Below, one piece after another: positions 22,478 to 33,420 of a stretch of 64,000 nt of DNA. Every line of letters starts with the position of its first letter. The first letter of the stretch is position 1. The stretch is from Rhynchopus sp. YZ270_cl-10. Taxonomy: Eukaryota; Euglenozoa; Diplonemea; Diplonemida; Diplonemidae. The notes below the pieces were generated by a model. The model made no database searches, had not been told where the DNA came from, and saw nothing but the letters and a program-made list of their open reading frames with translations. The position numbers and the translations under genes are program-made. Location of the stretch: assembly GCA_964035575.1 (NCBI GenBank), contig OZ037927.1:806001-870000 (forward strand). Reading direction: 5' to 3'.

Positions 22478-23490
22478 GGTGAAAAAAAAATGAGCAAGGG
22501 GGAGAAGGAGAAAGAAGAAGAAGAAAAAAAAAAGCGCAAAATTCAGCGAATTTTTTTTTTGTATAGTGTACAAAAAAAAAGGGGGGGGAGGAAAGAGGGA
22601 GAGTTGTGGGGGGGTTAGTGGAAAGGGAGAGAGCGGAACACTTCCCTTCTCCCCTTTTAAAAAAAAAATCCCTGAGGGGGGGTATGTGGTGTCGTGTGTG
22701 GTGGGGTGGGTGGGTGTCTTGAGGGCTAACTCTCGGCGAATTAATTCGACAGATAATATTCCTGGATTTTGGAGAAAAACCCCCAGCTATTTCCTTGAAG
22801 AAATTAAACGTTGACTTGAAATACAAAACCCTCTCGTGAAACAGTGTTACCTTTGGTTACAATGACCGGCTGTACCGGGAGGTGGACCTCCCCAACCATG
22901 CAGTCCTTCATTACAAGGTATTTCAACACAATATGGGCACCTATTGGCGCTAATTTCTGGTAAAACACCAAAAAAAAAAAAAAACTGTTATCTGAGTTTA
23001 AGCTAGTCTGATAAAGAAAGAAACGAAATCAGAAAAAGAATTTTTCGTTGATCGCACCGGATTTTTGTGGAGTGTGTAGGGACAAAATCAAAAAACTTTT
23101 CTGTGGATAAGTTGTGTCGTGTTTACATCGCTCACACCAAAAAAATTCGGGCACAACTCAGGTATGTTCATTTCCTCCCCTACAACCTTTGCAAGGCAGT
23201 TGTCTCAAAAAAAACCCCCCAAAAATAGATGATTGGGCTGTGGGGTTTCCGGTTCGGGGTGGCTGCATTCCCTCACATTCGTGTGGGATGGGGTGCTCCA
23301 TCCTATTTTTCCAAAAAAACGTACAAAGGGCTATGGGGTTTCTCCACGAGGTCATATGCATTCAATAAATTGATAGCATAGGAATAGGGGAAATCAAAAA
23401 TAATCCCAGAAATTTAAAAAAAAAAACAGTGAGGGAGGGAGTTCCTCGAGGTTCCTTTAAGAGCGTGTGGGTGGACCCCCCCCCACAGCA
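22478..23490. other. Region 5' of the kinase gene
   Basis: Directly upstream of the kinase start the minus strand is a pyrimidine tract (22485-22535). Repeat D lies at 22811-22920. The remainder to 23490 is AT-rich. No gene is supported. Confidence 0.5.
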
Positions 23491-23494
23491 GAGA

Positions 23495-24120
23495 ATAAGC
23501 CCGGTCCCCGGTCCCCGCTCCCCGGTCCCGGTCCTGGTCCCGGTCCCGGTCCCTGTCCCGGTCCCTGGTACTGGTCCCGGTCCCTGTCCCTGGTACTGGT
23601 CCCGGTCCCGGTCCCGGTCCCGGTCCCGGTCCCGGTCCCGGTCCCGGTCCCTGGTCCTGGTCCTGGTCCTGGTCCCAGTCCTGGTACTGGTCCCGGTCCC
23701 AGTCCTGGTCCTGGTCCCGGTCCCAGTCCTGGTACTGGTCCCGGTCCCGGTCCCTGGTACTGGTCCCGGTCCCGGTCCCGGTCCCAGTCCTGGTCCTGGT
23801 CCCGGTCCTGGTACTGGTCCCGGTCCCGGTCCTGGTCCCGGTCCCAGTCCTGGTCTGGTACTGGTCCTGGACCAGGACCAGTACCAGGGACCGGGACCGG
23901 GACCAGTACCAGGACCGGGACCAGGGACCGGGACCAGTACCTGGTCCTGGTCCCGGTCCCGGTCCCCCACCCTCCCGCGCCCGGGTCCCCTCCCACTTTC
24001 GGGCGTTTTCACCACTGTTTTCTACATATTGTGTCCCAGTCCGGCTGAGAATAACCCGGTCCCCGGTCCCCGGTCCCCGGTCCCCGGTCCCCGGTCCCCG
24101 GTCCCCGGTCCCCGGCCCCC
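23495..24120. repeat. GC-rich minisatellites (CCGGTC) and (CCCCGGT)
   Basis: CCGGTC/CTGGTC hexamers from 23500, switching to the complementary GACCGG type after a palindromic centre CTGGTCCTGGACCAGGACCA near 23860. A second array of the 7-mer CCCCGGT is at 24056-24115. Both arrays follow the phrase GAGAATAA..CCCGGTCCCC, so they are a duplicated locus. Confidence 0.95.
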
Positions 24121-24501
24121 CCTACCTTATTCTCTGCTGTGCCCCCCCCAACCCCCACCCCCCCAAACCATCCTCCTCACAGGACACATTTGCGAGCGAT
24201 TCAGTTAACCCCTCCTCCTCCCCTCCACTCAAAACCTAAGGGGTGAAATAAGATGAGTCCATGTCTCCTCTAAACCCTTTTCGAAGCATTTTGTCTCTAT
24301 GCTCTTCTCTCCAGAACCTACCTTGAGTCTCTTGGTTAAGTTAACAAGAGTGGGTAGAGATAACCTGAGCGGTGTAAAGAAAAGAAAGGAAAGGGACTGT
24401 TGTTTTGTGAAGCAGTTGTATTGGGGGGGTAAAAAAAAACCCGCAGATAAAATAGATATACTGCTGCCCATAGAACCGAAATCGTAGGAGAAGCCTTTGC
24501 C

Positions 24502-27500
24502 CTATCCATGCCTCCGTCTGCCACCTCCACCACGCCCGCTCCTGCGTGTTGCCTCTGCGACCGTAACGGTCTCTACGGTGGCCGAGCTCGGTGGTGCGCC
24601 TGCTGCGCGTCCAACAAGGCTCTTCTCAAATACACGAACTGCAGTGCTCGGTACAGCCTCGTAGGGGGAAAATGCAGACCGCACGCCCTCTGTGTGGGGT
24701 GGGGGTTTGAAATTTTGTTTTTGCTACTTTATTTTTGTACTTTTTTTTGTGGGGGTGGGGGTGTTTTGAAACCAATTTTACCCAATTTTTTGGGTTCATC
24801 AGAGATTGGGTCAAGGCGTTATCCCGTCAGAGAGGTGGTCAAAGGATGTACTGTATTCGTACAAAAAAAAAATTTTATCGACCGTAAAAAAAAGGTCGAA
24901 CTTCCAGAAAAAAAATTCTGAAAAAGGTTTTACAGTCGAACATTGGTTACATTAGTAATCAGCCACACTGCAAGCAAAGGTAATACTATGAAGACAAATA
25001 CACCTCTCGTGCACACACACACACACACACATTGGGGCCATATTCTGAGCAAGAATTACCCCTACTAGTTATCAAACACACACGCACACATCTACTTCAC
25101 CAGCAGAGTGTATCAGGTATACCCCCTGAGGGTCTAATACGGGGTGTACATTTGAACATCACTATTTTTACTATTTTACGAATCACAAAAAACGCACCAA
25201 TACGGAGCCCCTCTGAGCTGCCTTCCCCCCTGTCCATTCATACCTTTTCTCTGGAAGCTGGGGGGTGCGGAAGCACGCATTATCGGGGCACCTGACCTGT
25301 CGCGCACTTGTTGGTTGCCGCCGATGACATTCGACTTCGAGCGGGTCTGCACTTCGTACGCGTAGTCCCCTGCCGGCAGGATCGCTTGTATGTTCTCCAT
25401 AAGCCGGTCTGTGTGCTCCGTCTGTGTGAGGCACCACACCTCCACATTCCCGTGCCCCTTGTTGCGTCCATAGTGCACCACAAGCCCTGCCAGACACGTC
25501 AGGTCCATTGGTGGATTCGACTCCCCCGTGTCCTCGTCCACAAGCGACGTGCTGGTGAACACCCGCCCGGTCACAACTGATCTGCTCAGTGCTTTCCACA
25601 TGAGCTGGTACTGTGGTGTGGTGTTATGTGAGGGGTGTCCAAGTAAGTATGTGGAGATGAGGTAAATGGAGTAAAATGGATTTAAAAAAAAAGGGATGGA
25701 GTTACTAAAAATGTATGTGAGAGAGGGAGAGGGAGAGGTGTTCAGCGGAAAGCTTTTAATTCATGACATATTCAGGTGAAACACGGACGTAGCTTGTTTG
25801 TTGTCATCATGACTTCTCTCTATCACGCCGCACAGCACACCCTCAACATCCCCCAACCCTTCCAACCCAACCAAAGCATGTGCACTCCATTGACACAAAT
25901 GTGTGACAAGACTTACACACAATCGCCACAGCTGTGCAGAGCGCGGCAAGCGCAACAGCAGGACCCCCTCCCATCCCAGTCCACCCCACCCAGAGCACCC
26001 ACAGCTGTCTGTGGATGAGACAAGACAGGAAGTCGATGTGGGGAAGCACAACAACTTTGCTGTTGGGGTGTCACAACGATGCAAAAGAAGAGGTTTTCAG
26101 CGGAAAGCTTTTAATTCATGACATATTCAGGTGAAACACGGACGTAGCTTGTTTGTTGTCATCATGACTTCTCTCTATCACGCCGCACAGCACACCCTCA
26201 ACATCCCCCAACCCTTCCAACCCAAAGCAACCCCAGTGCTGTGTGCACTCCATTGGCACAAATGTGTGACAAGACTTACACACAATCGCCACAGCTGTGC
26301 AGAGCGCGGCAAGCGCAACAGCAGGACCCCCTCCCATCCCAGTCCACCCCACCCAGAGCACCCACAGCTGCCTGTGGATAAGACAAAAGACACGTAGGCA
26401 GGAAGTCGATGTAGGGAAGTACAACAACCTTGCTGTTGGGGTGTCGCGATGCAAAAGAAGGTTTCAGCGGAAAGCTTTTAATTCATGACATATTCAGGTG
26501 AAACACGGACGTAGCTTGTTTGTTGTCATCATGACTCTCGTTTTTGCGGAAGCCTGCTGCACTTCTTAAACCCAAACCCAAACCCAAAGCAACCCCACCC
26601 TATGCCAGAAGCCATCTCAACGGTGCTGCACATCAACACAAAAAAAGATGTGTTGACAAGACTTACACACAGTCGGGTTCACAACGCGATGTGTGAAATG
26701 GCGTGGACACAGGAAAGTCGATGTGGGGAAGCACAACAACTTTGCTGTTGGGGGCGTCACAACGATGCAAAAGAAGAGGTTTTCAGCGGAAAGCTTTTAA
26801 TTCATGACATATTCAGGTGAAACACGGACGTAGCTTGTTTGTTGTCATCATGACTCTTCTCTCTATCACGCCGCACAGCACACCCTCAACATCCCCCAAC
26901 CCTTCCAACCCAACCAAAGCAACCCCACTCCCCCTCCGCTCCACTCCATTCTTGATCTCCCTCTCTCTCTCCCCCTCTCCCCCCTCCTGAGACTCTCTCA
27001 TTATTGGTCAACCTTTTGATCACAAATCGTTTGTTGCACAGCAAAAAGGGAAATAGAAACTTAACACTCATCACACAATAAAACCCATATGGGAGACAGG
27101 TTTGTGGTGAAAACGCACAACACCTCAACCTGTTTTGGTGAGGAGTGGCTTTCTGCAGACGCGGTTCGTCCCTAGAACCGCAAAAGTGTGTTCAAAAATG
27201 CTTTGTTTCTATTTCCTTCATTTCATGAGGTGACAAAAAAAAAAAAAAAAACTCACAGGCATACGTTGATGGGGGAGAGCTTCGAGGGGAACTTCAGTGT
27301 GTAGATGACAGCTGTGTCCGGCATGTCTTCCCAGAAGGGGGCAAGGCTTTCTTTGAAGATGCGGAGGTTAAAGCGGAAAGGGTTGCGTTCAGAGCGGTCG
27401 CTTGCACCGGTCTTGGTGCTTTCCTTCTCGGGTACAAAGTCGAAGTTGTTGTATGCCGCCATGTCGCCCTGCTCCAGATCCGTGAGCGAGCCCACCTCCG

Positions 27501-27624
27501 ACACCAACAGGACCCGCTGTCGGTACTCCTCCAACGTCAGCCCCCTCGGCAGCTGGGAATCAAACCACACCTTCCACGACTCGGTCTCCACAGCCTCGGG
27601 CGCTTTCTGTCCAAATACTGCCAT
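24502..27624 (-). CDS. eIF4E-family cap-binding protein, three exons
   Basis: Exons 27624-27265, 25610-25244 and 24638-24502; 287 residues. Donors GTATGC and GTATGA, acceptors CCACAG and CTGCAG, phases 0 and 1. Family features are WKVWFDSQL near residue 20 (first cap-domain Trp), NFDFVPEKES, then LRIFKESLAPFWEDMPD near 100, matching the canonical MWED segment with the cap-stacking Trp-Glu, and later LVVHYGRNKGHGNVEVWCL, matching the beta strand before the phosphate-binding basic residues. The second cap-stacking Trp (FW of TVEDFW) is not obvious; the site reads SLTDLEQ. The C-terminus is a Ser/Thr/Arg-Gly tail. It binds mRNA caps for translation initiation or repression. The first intron (1,654 nt) is loaded with repeats. 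The last exon is the least certain part. Confidence 0.82.
25032..25095 (+). repeat. Repeat J (GGGGCCATATTCTGAGCA) next to (CA)n
   Basis: Unit with AAGAATTACCCCTACTAG and ATCAAACACACAC, preceded by a CA microsatellite. Copies at 33247-33315 and, reversed, 34616-34690, both in introns or flanks of the AAA gene. Confidence 0.7.
25742..26935 (+). repeat. Tandem repeat F in eIF4E intron 1, four units
   Basis: Unit starts CAGCGGAAAGCTTTTAATTC at 25743, 26099, 26466 and 26786 (periods about 356, 367, 320; last truncated). Each unit has GGTGAAACACGGACGTAGCT and GTTGTCATCATGACT, and most have AAGACTTACACACA. Two subtypes alternate; one is also in the kinase intron. A copy of repeat G follows at 27049. 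Confidence 0.93.
27049..27245 (+). repeat. Repeat G, copy 3, in eIF4E intron 1
   Basis: Same borders as at 8431 and 14031; the 17-nt A-run after GGTGAC touches the exon 1 donor region. Confidence 0.85.
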
Positions 27625-30064
27625 CTTTGTTGCGTCGCCCCTCCCCACGCCTGCTTTTTTTTTTAATGCGAAAAGGAGAGGGAGAGGGAGAGGGGGAGGA
27701 GATAAAAGTGAAGTTGATAGTATAAAAACACCTCTGAGATGCAGGGCGACAAAAAGAGGGGGGGAAAAAAAAACTGATAGGTGGAGCACACTCTAGGGGT
27801 GGCTACCAATGCAACCAAGTTTTCAAAAAAAAAAAGAAAGGTTTATAAGATGCACCCTCAGCCTCTCTGTGCTTAGTAGATTTTGATCACATTCGTTATC
27901 GCGGAGCAAACAGCCGTGCTGGTTTGAGCCTCAAGGGAAAAAAAGTATTCGGGGTGACCCCTGTCAGGGCTTGACATTTAAAAAAAAAAAAATTATGATG
28001 TTCACCCGAACGTCGTCGGGTGCGTAGTTACACAACCAGAGCGCTCTCCTGGCATGACAGTGTTGTAAGGATATATCATGGTTGTCTTGCTATTGGTCGT
28101 GTCAGGTGGGGGAGTGTCAAAGGGCTATCGTGTTGTGAAACGTTGTGTCAGGGTTGTTCCTTGTTCTCGGAAAAAACAGCAAAATTCTGGATTTATGTTC
28201 CCGTTTTTTTCCTTTTTTGGGTGGGGTTTTTTTGCCCTTTTTCAGGCTTTCCGAGCTCTACCCTCACTGTAGTGGGGTCATTTCGGGGAAAATGGACAAG
28301 TTCTTGATTGATACAAATTTTGGTTACGACCACTAGTGAGTTGCTCACAATGCTAAATGAGTGTCAGAACTGTGATTCTGGGCCCACTTTAACCGCCCCT
28401 CGAAATTCAAAAAGGGGTCCCAAACCCGGGCGCGCTTCACGCGCGCGGAACTTTTTGCAGCTTTGGCCTAGTTGCATTTTTGGCTGCAAAATGCAAGGGG
28501 ATCCCCGAAGACGTTGGGAATATTATTTGGATGGGGCAGTGATTTTGTACCTGCATACACGCTCCCTAGTGGTAACCGTGTGCATGCCAATGAAGTGCTC
28601 TCTGGGGTTCGATAACCCGTGGAACCAGTGCTTCCGCCGATGAACGGTGAGGCGTTTACACTTCTCTGTTTGCGGAGCAGAAAATAATATAAATGGCGCC
28701 GCAGGCAAAAAATTTTGGGTACGGTGTAAAAATCTAGCCTCCGACGAACACTTTTTTGCAGAGCAAAAAATGAAAAATGGCGCCGCAGGCAAAAATAAAT
28801 TGGGGGTACAGCCCTGGACGGTGCAGGATTTTGTTGTCAATTTTTTTTTTCTTGCCCCCTGAAAACTCTTGCTTTTGAGAGTTTGGACCATTTCACCACA
28901 CTGGTGGTGTGTCACCTACAGTGACACCCACCAGAAACCACAACAAAGCCCCCTAAGGAAAAAAGGAAAAAAAAAAAAAGGAAAAAAAAAACTAAAATCC
29001 AGAATTTCATGTTCTCGGTCCCACTTAGGAACTTCCCTGCGTTGTGTTGCCTTTTTTTCTTTTTATCTGCTTTTTATCTTTGATCCCACACCCCAAGGTG
29101 CCATACCCCATCCCACAAAAAGGCGCTAACAAACGCGATGCAGGGCAAGAAGAAGGGGGAATGAAAAAAGAAAGAAAAAAAATGTATACTTGGTTCAGGT
29201 GATGATTTTAAGTCACCTCACTACAGATGCAGGTTACATTTACCGAGATTTGTCAAAACAAAAAAAAGGGGGAAAAGATCGGGTCTTTTGTTTGTGCGCT
29301 CAAAGCCGGAAACAAAAAGGAGAAGAAAAATTGTGTTAAACTGAAGTACGGTTGTTGTGGTTAATTGAGTACTCAAAGAAAACAATTTTTTTTCAATCCG
29401 TTTTTTGTTTGCCCCGCAGCGCTGCCTCCCAATCTTTTTAGAATTGACAACGAGTTGTTTTATCAAAAAAAAAAAGCAAAACGTTTTGATGAACTCAAGC
29501 CTAACAGCGCTTGGTCACCTAAAAAAAAAACTCCCCAGTAGTAATCCTGCACCTAGCCAAACCTTTAAAAAAACACCTCAATTTTTTTAAATAAATTCCG
29601 TTGTCTTTCCCTAGCAATTTAAGGAGGGGGGGGGGAAAGGGGGCTTTGCGTTGCTTTGCTTGAACAGCAAAACATTTTATTTTATTTTTTGGAGAGAAAG
29701 AAAAACAAAAACAAAAACAAAAACGAGAAGACAGTGTTGTGACCAGCCCTCTTATGTTCTTTCTCCCTAACCTTTTGCTGACTTCCTTTAGAAGAAAGAG
29801 AGAGATAAAAATATCCTTCTCCCCCCCTCCCTCTCTCACCAGAAGCCACATGCAGGGTGCTAGAAATGACAAAAGGATCCAAAAAATATATACAAAAAAC
29901 CCCATTCCCTCTTCCCTCCCCTTTTCCTATTCCATTTTAGGAAAGCACCGAAATAAAAGAGGAATTTTTTGTTTTTCTCACCCCACCCCACTCACTCCCC
30001 CTCAAAAACTGATCTTCCAAACCCCCCCTTTTTTCCCCATATTTTCCCCTCTTCTTATATCATC
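27625..30064. other. Intergenic region between eIF4E and RPC5
   Basis: Pyrimidine tract upstream of eIF4E (27660-27700 on the minus strand), repeat A reversed (27783-27832), hairpin C (27840-27888), repeat R fragment (28262-28312), pieces of repeat Q with GCCTGCGGCGCC-type hairpins (28380-28520, 28660-28800), an open minus frame at 28523-28640 ending KITAPSK, repeat H (29275-29482), hairpin C (29491-29529). No gene is firmly supported. Confidence 0.6.
29275..29482 (+). repeat. Repeat H, about 200 bp with A-tail
   Basis: Starts GGGTCTTTTGTTTGTGCGCT and ends GTTGTTTTATCAAAAAAAA. Copies: 63783-64000 (best match), 57185-57380 and a degenerate one at 13618-13770. The internal GGTTAATTGAGTACTCAA contains a GAGTACTC palindrome. 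Confidence 0.85.
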
Positions 30065-31954
30065 CTATCCACGGGAAGGTGGGGAGGCACTAATGACATT
30101 TCCATTTGTGACTGTCAGCTCTTGGAGAACGGCGGAGAGGTGGCTACGTGGTATGTGTTCCACTTCCGTTTCGAATTCGGCACGTGGCCAGGACTGGCGT
30201 TTGATGAAAAGCCCAACAACGGTGTCACGATACTGTTCAACCTCAGGGGATGCACCAAGACGAGAAAGGATCAGACCATCGTTGAACTGCCTTGTGTTAA
30301 GTGTCAACATCTTCACATAGATGTCATCCGGTAGCGACATCTTCTTCGCATACTGCAACTGAAACTCTCTGAACTTTGTGTCCAAAACCTGTTTGTTCCA
30401 GATCGGCCTCTTCTTAAAAATTAATTGAATCCACCGTTCGATCACCGCCTTTTCTTTGACCCGCTCGGATATCGAAGGCGCATTCATCATAACCGGCTGT
30501 GCACGCCAAGGAAATGCAAGCTCCTTAATGGCAGATCCTGGTGTAAGCCTCCCAAAGACGTTCCGTTCAATCACGGTTGCGCGGGTTTCCCAGAGTTTGT
30601 TTTCGTCTGCAATAATTTGCGGGAATTTTGCGGCGAAGTCGGGGTCAGAACCTCCATTGCGGAGGGTCCATACTCGGTCTTCGATGTTTGGGGACATTTG
30701 GAATTCTGCGACATCTTCGAGGATTTGTTTCATCCAGAGCGGGCCTACTTCAAATTTGTACGCATCACATGTCAACGACGCGCGTTTCAACCTCGGGGTT
30801 TTCCACAAATTGTACAATATCCATTCTCGCGCTACTTTGCTTGATGGGGACAGATCCGGCGTGGTTTTGACAATGAGCATGCCATGAATGATCACACAGC
30901 ACTGCGTAACGTACGCTACAATCTCCGCATCATCAGGCAACGGAGTGTTCTTGTGTGGCCTCATAAAACTTTTCAGCTTCTCAAAGCGAAGCACCTTTGC
31001 GCTTAGGATGACGGAGTCTACCTGCTTCTTCCAGTCGAATTCGGACATCATCGAGGCAGGGATTTTTGCGTGCGGTTCGTGAAGCCACCTTTCGTGGACT
31101 GATTTGAAGAGTTGAGAGAGGTACAGCTTGGTTGTGTGTCTTGGGTTCATTGGCACCACCTGGCTTGATGAGGAGAAAAGTCGCTCCAGAATTCCACGCT
31201 TTGATTCAGGGTTGCCCGCAGTAGACAGCCCCATGGAGACCCAAGAATCAGACTTCTGCTGTCCCAACGCATAGGAGCGGAGACGCCCTTCATAATGTTT
31301 CTGCATCGCCTCAACGCGGACCTGCTCCTGTTTGGTGAGCTTTTCGTCTTCCTGCACAGAGTTGCCTGTTTCTGGAAGATTCTGTTGGACACTGTTCGCT
31401 GCAACAGTTTTTTCAAGGTTAGGGCGGAATTGATGCATATTAGGCAGCCCTGTGATATGCATATTCCCATGCCGTACCACACCGATCGCATAGTTTGTTT
31501 TATTCCGAATCTTTGTTGAGGAAAGGACGTAAGGCTTCTGATGTGGTGCGGCTTCTTCATCTTGCCCTTGCTCTCCAAACTGCATAGATTTCTGCCGTGG
31601 GTTGAAAGCAAGCTCGAAGCGATTGGATTTGACCTGCATTTTCATTGAAGAAAGCTGTTCGAAGTTGTACGGCCGATCTGCCGGACGGCATGGAAATTGA
31701 AAGAGGTGTAAATGTTGGAAGAGACGGTTCGAAAGGTGAAGGTCATAGGAATGCACCACCGGGTCATCCGCGTCTTCGTCTTGCCCCATTGGATGGTCCC
31801 CTTCTTCCTTCTTCACAGAAACACCAGGCTCAGACTTCCGATCCACATCCTCTCCCTGTGTTGGTGTAGGCGCACCCCCAGACAGTGGAACCTCCTGAAT
31901 TGTAGGCTCATCAGATTCCTTGGGCTCTGCCATGTCCACGTCATGCGCGCTCAT
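30065..31954 (-). CDS. RPC5: RNA polymerase III subunit RPC5 (Sin-like family)
   Basis: Single exon, 629 residues, ATG at 31952-31954 and TAG at 30065-30067. The acidic N-terminus (residues 1-65) leads to VVHSYDLHLSNRLFQHLHLF and QFPCRPADRPYNF, the signature start of the RPC5/Rpc37 family, which forms a TFIIF-like heterodimer with RPC4 on Pol III and acts in initiation and termination of tRNA and 5S transcription. It continues with the MQVKSNRFELAFN strand region and STKIRNKTNYAIGVVRHGNMHITGLPNMHQFRPNL, typical of the dimerisation barrel. The long C-terminal half (about 300-629) matches the size of the larger animal/plant-type subunit rather than short yeast Rpc37, and probably holds the winged-helix repeats. 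A pyrimidine tract precedes the start. Confidence 0.88.
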   Translation of the reverse strand: MSAHDVDMAEPKESDEPTIQEVPLSGGAPTPTQGEDVDRKSEPGVSVKKEEGDHPMGQDEDADDPVVHSYDLHLSNRLFQHLHLFQFPCRPADRPYNFEQLSSMKMQVKSNRFELAFNPRQKSMQFGEQGQDEEAAPHQKPYVLSSTKIRNKTNYAIGVVRHGNMHITGLPNMHQFRPNLEKTVAANSVQQNLPETGNSVQEDEKLTKQEQVRVEAMQKHYEGRLRSYALGQQKSDSWVSMGLSTAGNPESKRGILERLFSSSSQVVPMNPRHTTKLYLSQLFKSVHERWLHEPHAKIPASMMSEFDWKKQVDSVILSAKVLRFEKLKSFMRPHKNTPLPDDAEIVAYVTQCCVIIHGMLIVKTTPDLSPSSKVAREWILYNLWKTPRLKRASLTCDAYKFEVGPLWMKQILEDVAEFQMSPNIEDRVWTLRNGGSDPDFAAKFPQIIADENKLWETRATVIERNVFGRLTPGSAIKELAFPWRAQPVMMNAPSISERVKEKAVIERWIQLIFKKRPIWNKQVLDTKFREFQLQYAKKMSLPDDIYVKMLTLNTRQFNDGLILSRLGASPEVEQYRDTVVGLFIKRQSWPRAEFETEVEHIPRSHLSAVLQELTVTNGNVISASPPSRG

Positions 31955-33420
31955 GGTGGGGGGGGAGGGGGGGGGGGGAGAGGAGGAGGAGGAGGAGGCG
32001 GGGGGGGGGTGTGTGTGCTAGGCGGTTTTGATTGGGGATAGATGGGTTGGTTTGTTAACGCAACCCGAATATTTGTGTATGGATTGTAGTGTGAATGGGG
32101 GGAGGATGGGCGGGTGGGCGTGCACCGGGTTGGCGGCCTACCATCGATCGTGGTTTACATCTGATATGTGCTACTCCCGTATTCCTCTCATCAGTCAGAC
32201 GAATAGGGATCATTGCAAACACAATCCTCATCACACAAGATGTGTGATGAAGAGTAAAGTAAAGGGAAGTTGAAAGTGCAAACGCCTCACCGTTCATCGG
32301 CGGACGCAGGCATCGAAGTAAATGATGAAAATTAATTTATTTTCAATCTACGAGAACAGAAATGGGGACGCGGGGGGGGTAACCATTTTTTTCTTTGATT
32401 TTGAGAATCATAATCATTTCATTTTTCCTTTTTTTTAGTGATATTCTGTGGCCTACAATACATTAAAAAAAAATGTAAAAATGTTGGATAGCTCAAAAAA
32501 GCCGCGTCCCTCCTTCCCCCTTTTTTTGAAGATATTTTTTTCCTCGACCTAGGTAGCAGGAATCAAATTGCTCTGCATTTTTTTTTTTTTTTTTAAACTC
32601 AAATCTGTACTACTTCCCATCGGTGTTGTTGTGCGACTGTAAAATAATGTAGGAATAGCGATACCAATTGCCGCTATTGGGGGTAAGGGGGGGGAAAGGT
32701 TACTTATTTCTCTCCACTTTGAATTTTCCGCTCTGCAGTTTTTGATAGGTTTTTCTGGTACACTAAAACCTTTTTTGGTTATAGACAACAAAAAGTCGCC
32801 AGTTTTTTAAATGAGAGTTGCTATACTTTTTGCAGGGAAAGGGGACGGTGTACTAAAACCAAAAAAAAAAAAGTTTGTAATATTACCCCTTAGTAGGCTA
32901 GTATCGTTTTACAAAAAAGAGCAGTTGAAAACGTGCTAAAAAACGCAGCTCAGTCGAGCTCATGCAAAAAAAGGGAGAGGAAGTAAATCAAATCAAATCA
33001 AAAAAAAAAATTTTTGATTTGAAATACAAAACCCCTCACGTTGAGAGTTGTATATTTTGGTGCGTCGACCAGAACATCGGAAGAAGAAGAAGAAAAAAAA
33101 AAAAATATATGCTCAACACTTTCTTCCCCTCCCCAATCTACTTCCTGCACAATATGTGTATTCTTCCCACTAACAGAAGACCAGAAAAACCCTCCCCTAA
33201 GAGATGAAAATTCTCACTTTTTTTTTCACTTCCACACACACACACACAAGTGGGCCATACTCCGTTCAGGCGTTACCCACTCTAAACCCGTTATCAAACA
33301 CACACACACACACCCCATTTTTCTTTCCCTTCCACATTTGATAAAAAAAAATTGTTGGAACAGGCCTCCGTCCTTTTTCCCCTCCTTTTTTTTGTCAACA
33401 ATGTTGTTTTTTTTCTCGTC
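31955..33420. other. Intergenic region between RPC5 and the AAA ATPase
   Basis: Pyrimidine tract on the minus strand at 31957-32005 next to the RPC5 start. Fragment of repeat D with CGTGGTTTACATCTGATA (32149-32166), repeat L (32265-32315, TGCAAACGCCTC), partial D (33018-33066), repeat J (33247-33315) between CA microsatellites. No gene. Confidence 0.6.

Noticed and set aside
24508-24700. Cys-rich plus-strand frame (CCLCDRNG..CACC)
   Set aside because: It is antisense to the predicted last eIF4E exon and runs into AT-rich sequence. It is kept as an alternative only, because the minus exon fits splice phase and gene order.
25742-26935. CRISPR-like regular repeats
   Set aside because: Units are over 300 bp with no short direct repeat plus unique spacers, and they lie in an intron of a eukaryotic gene.
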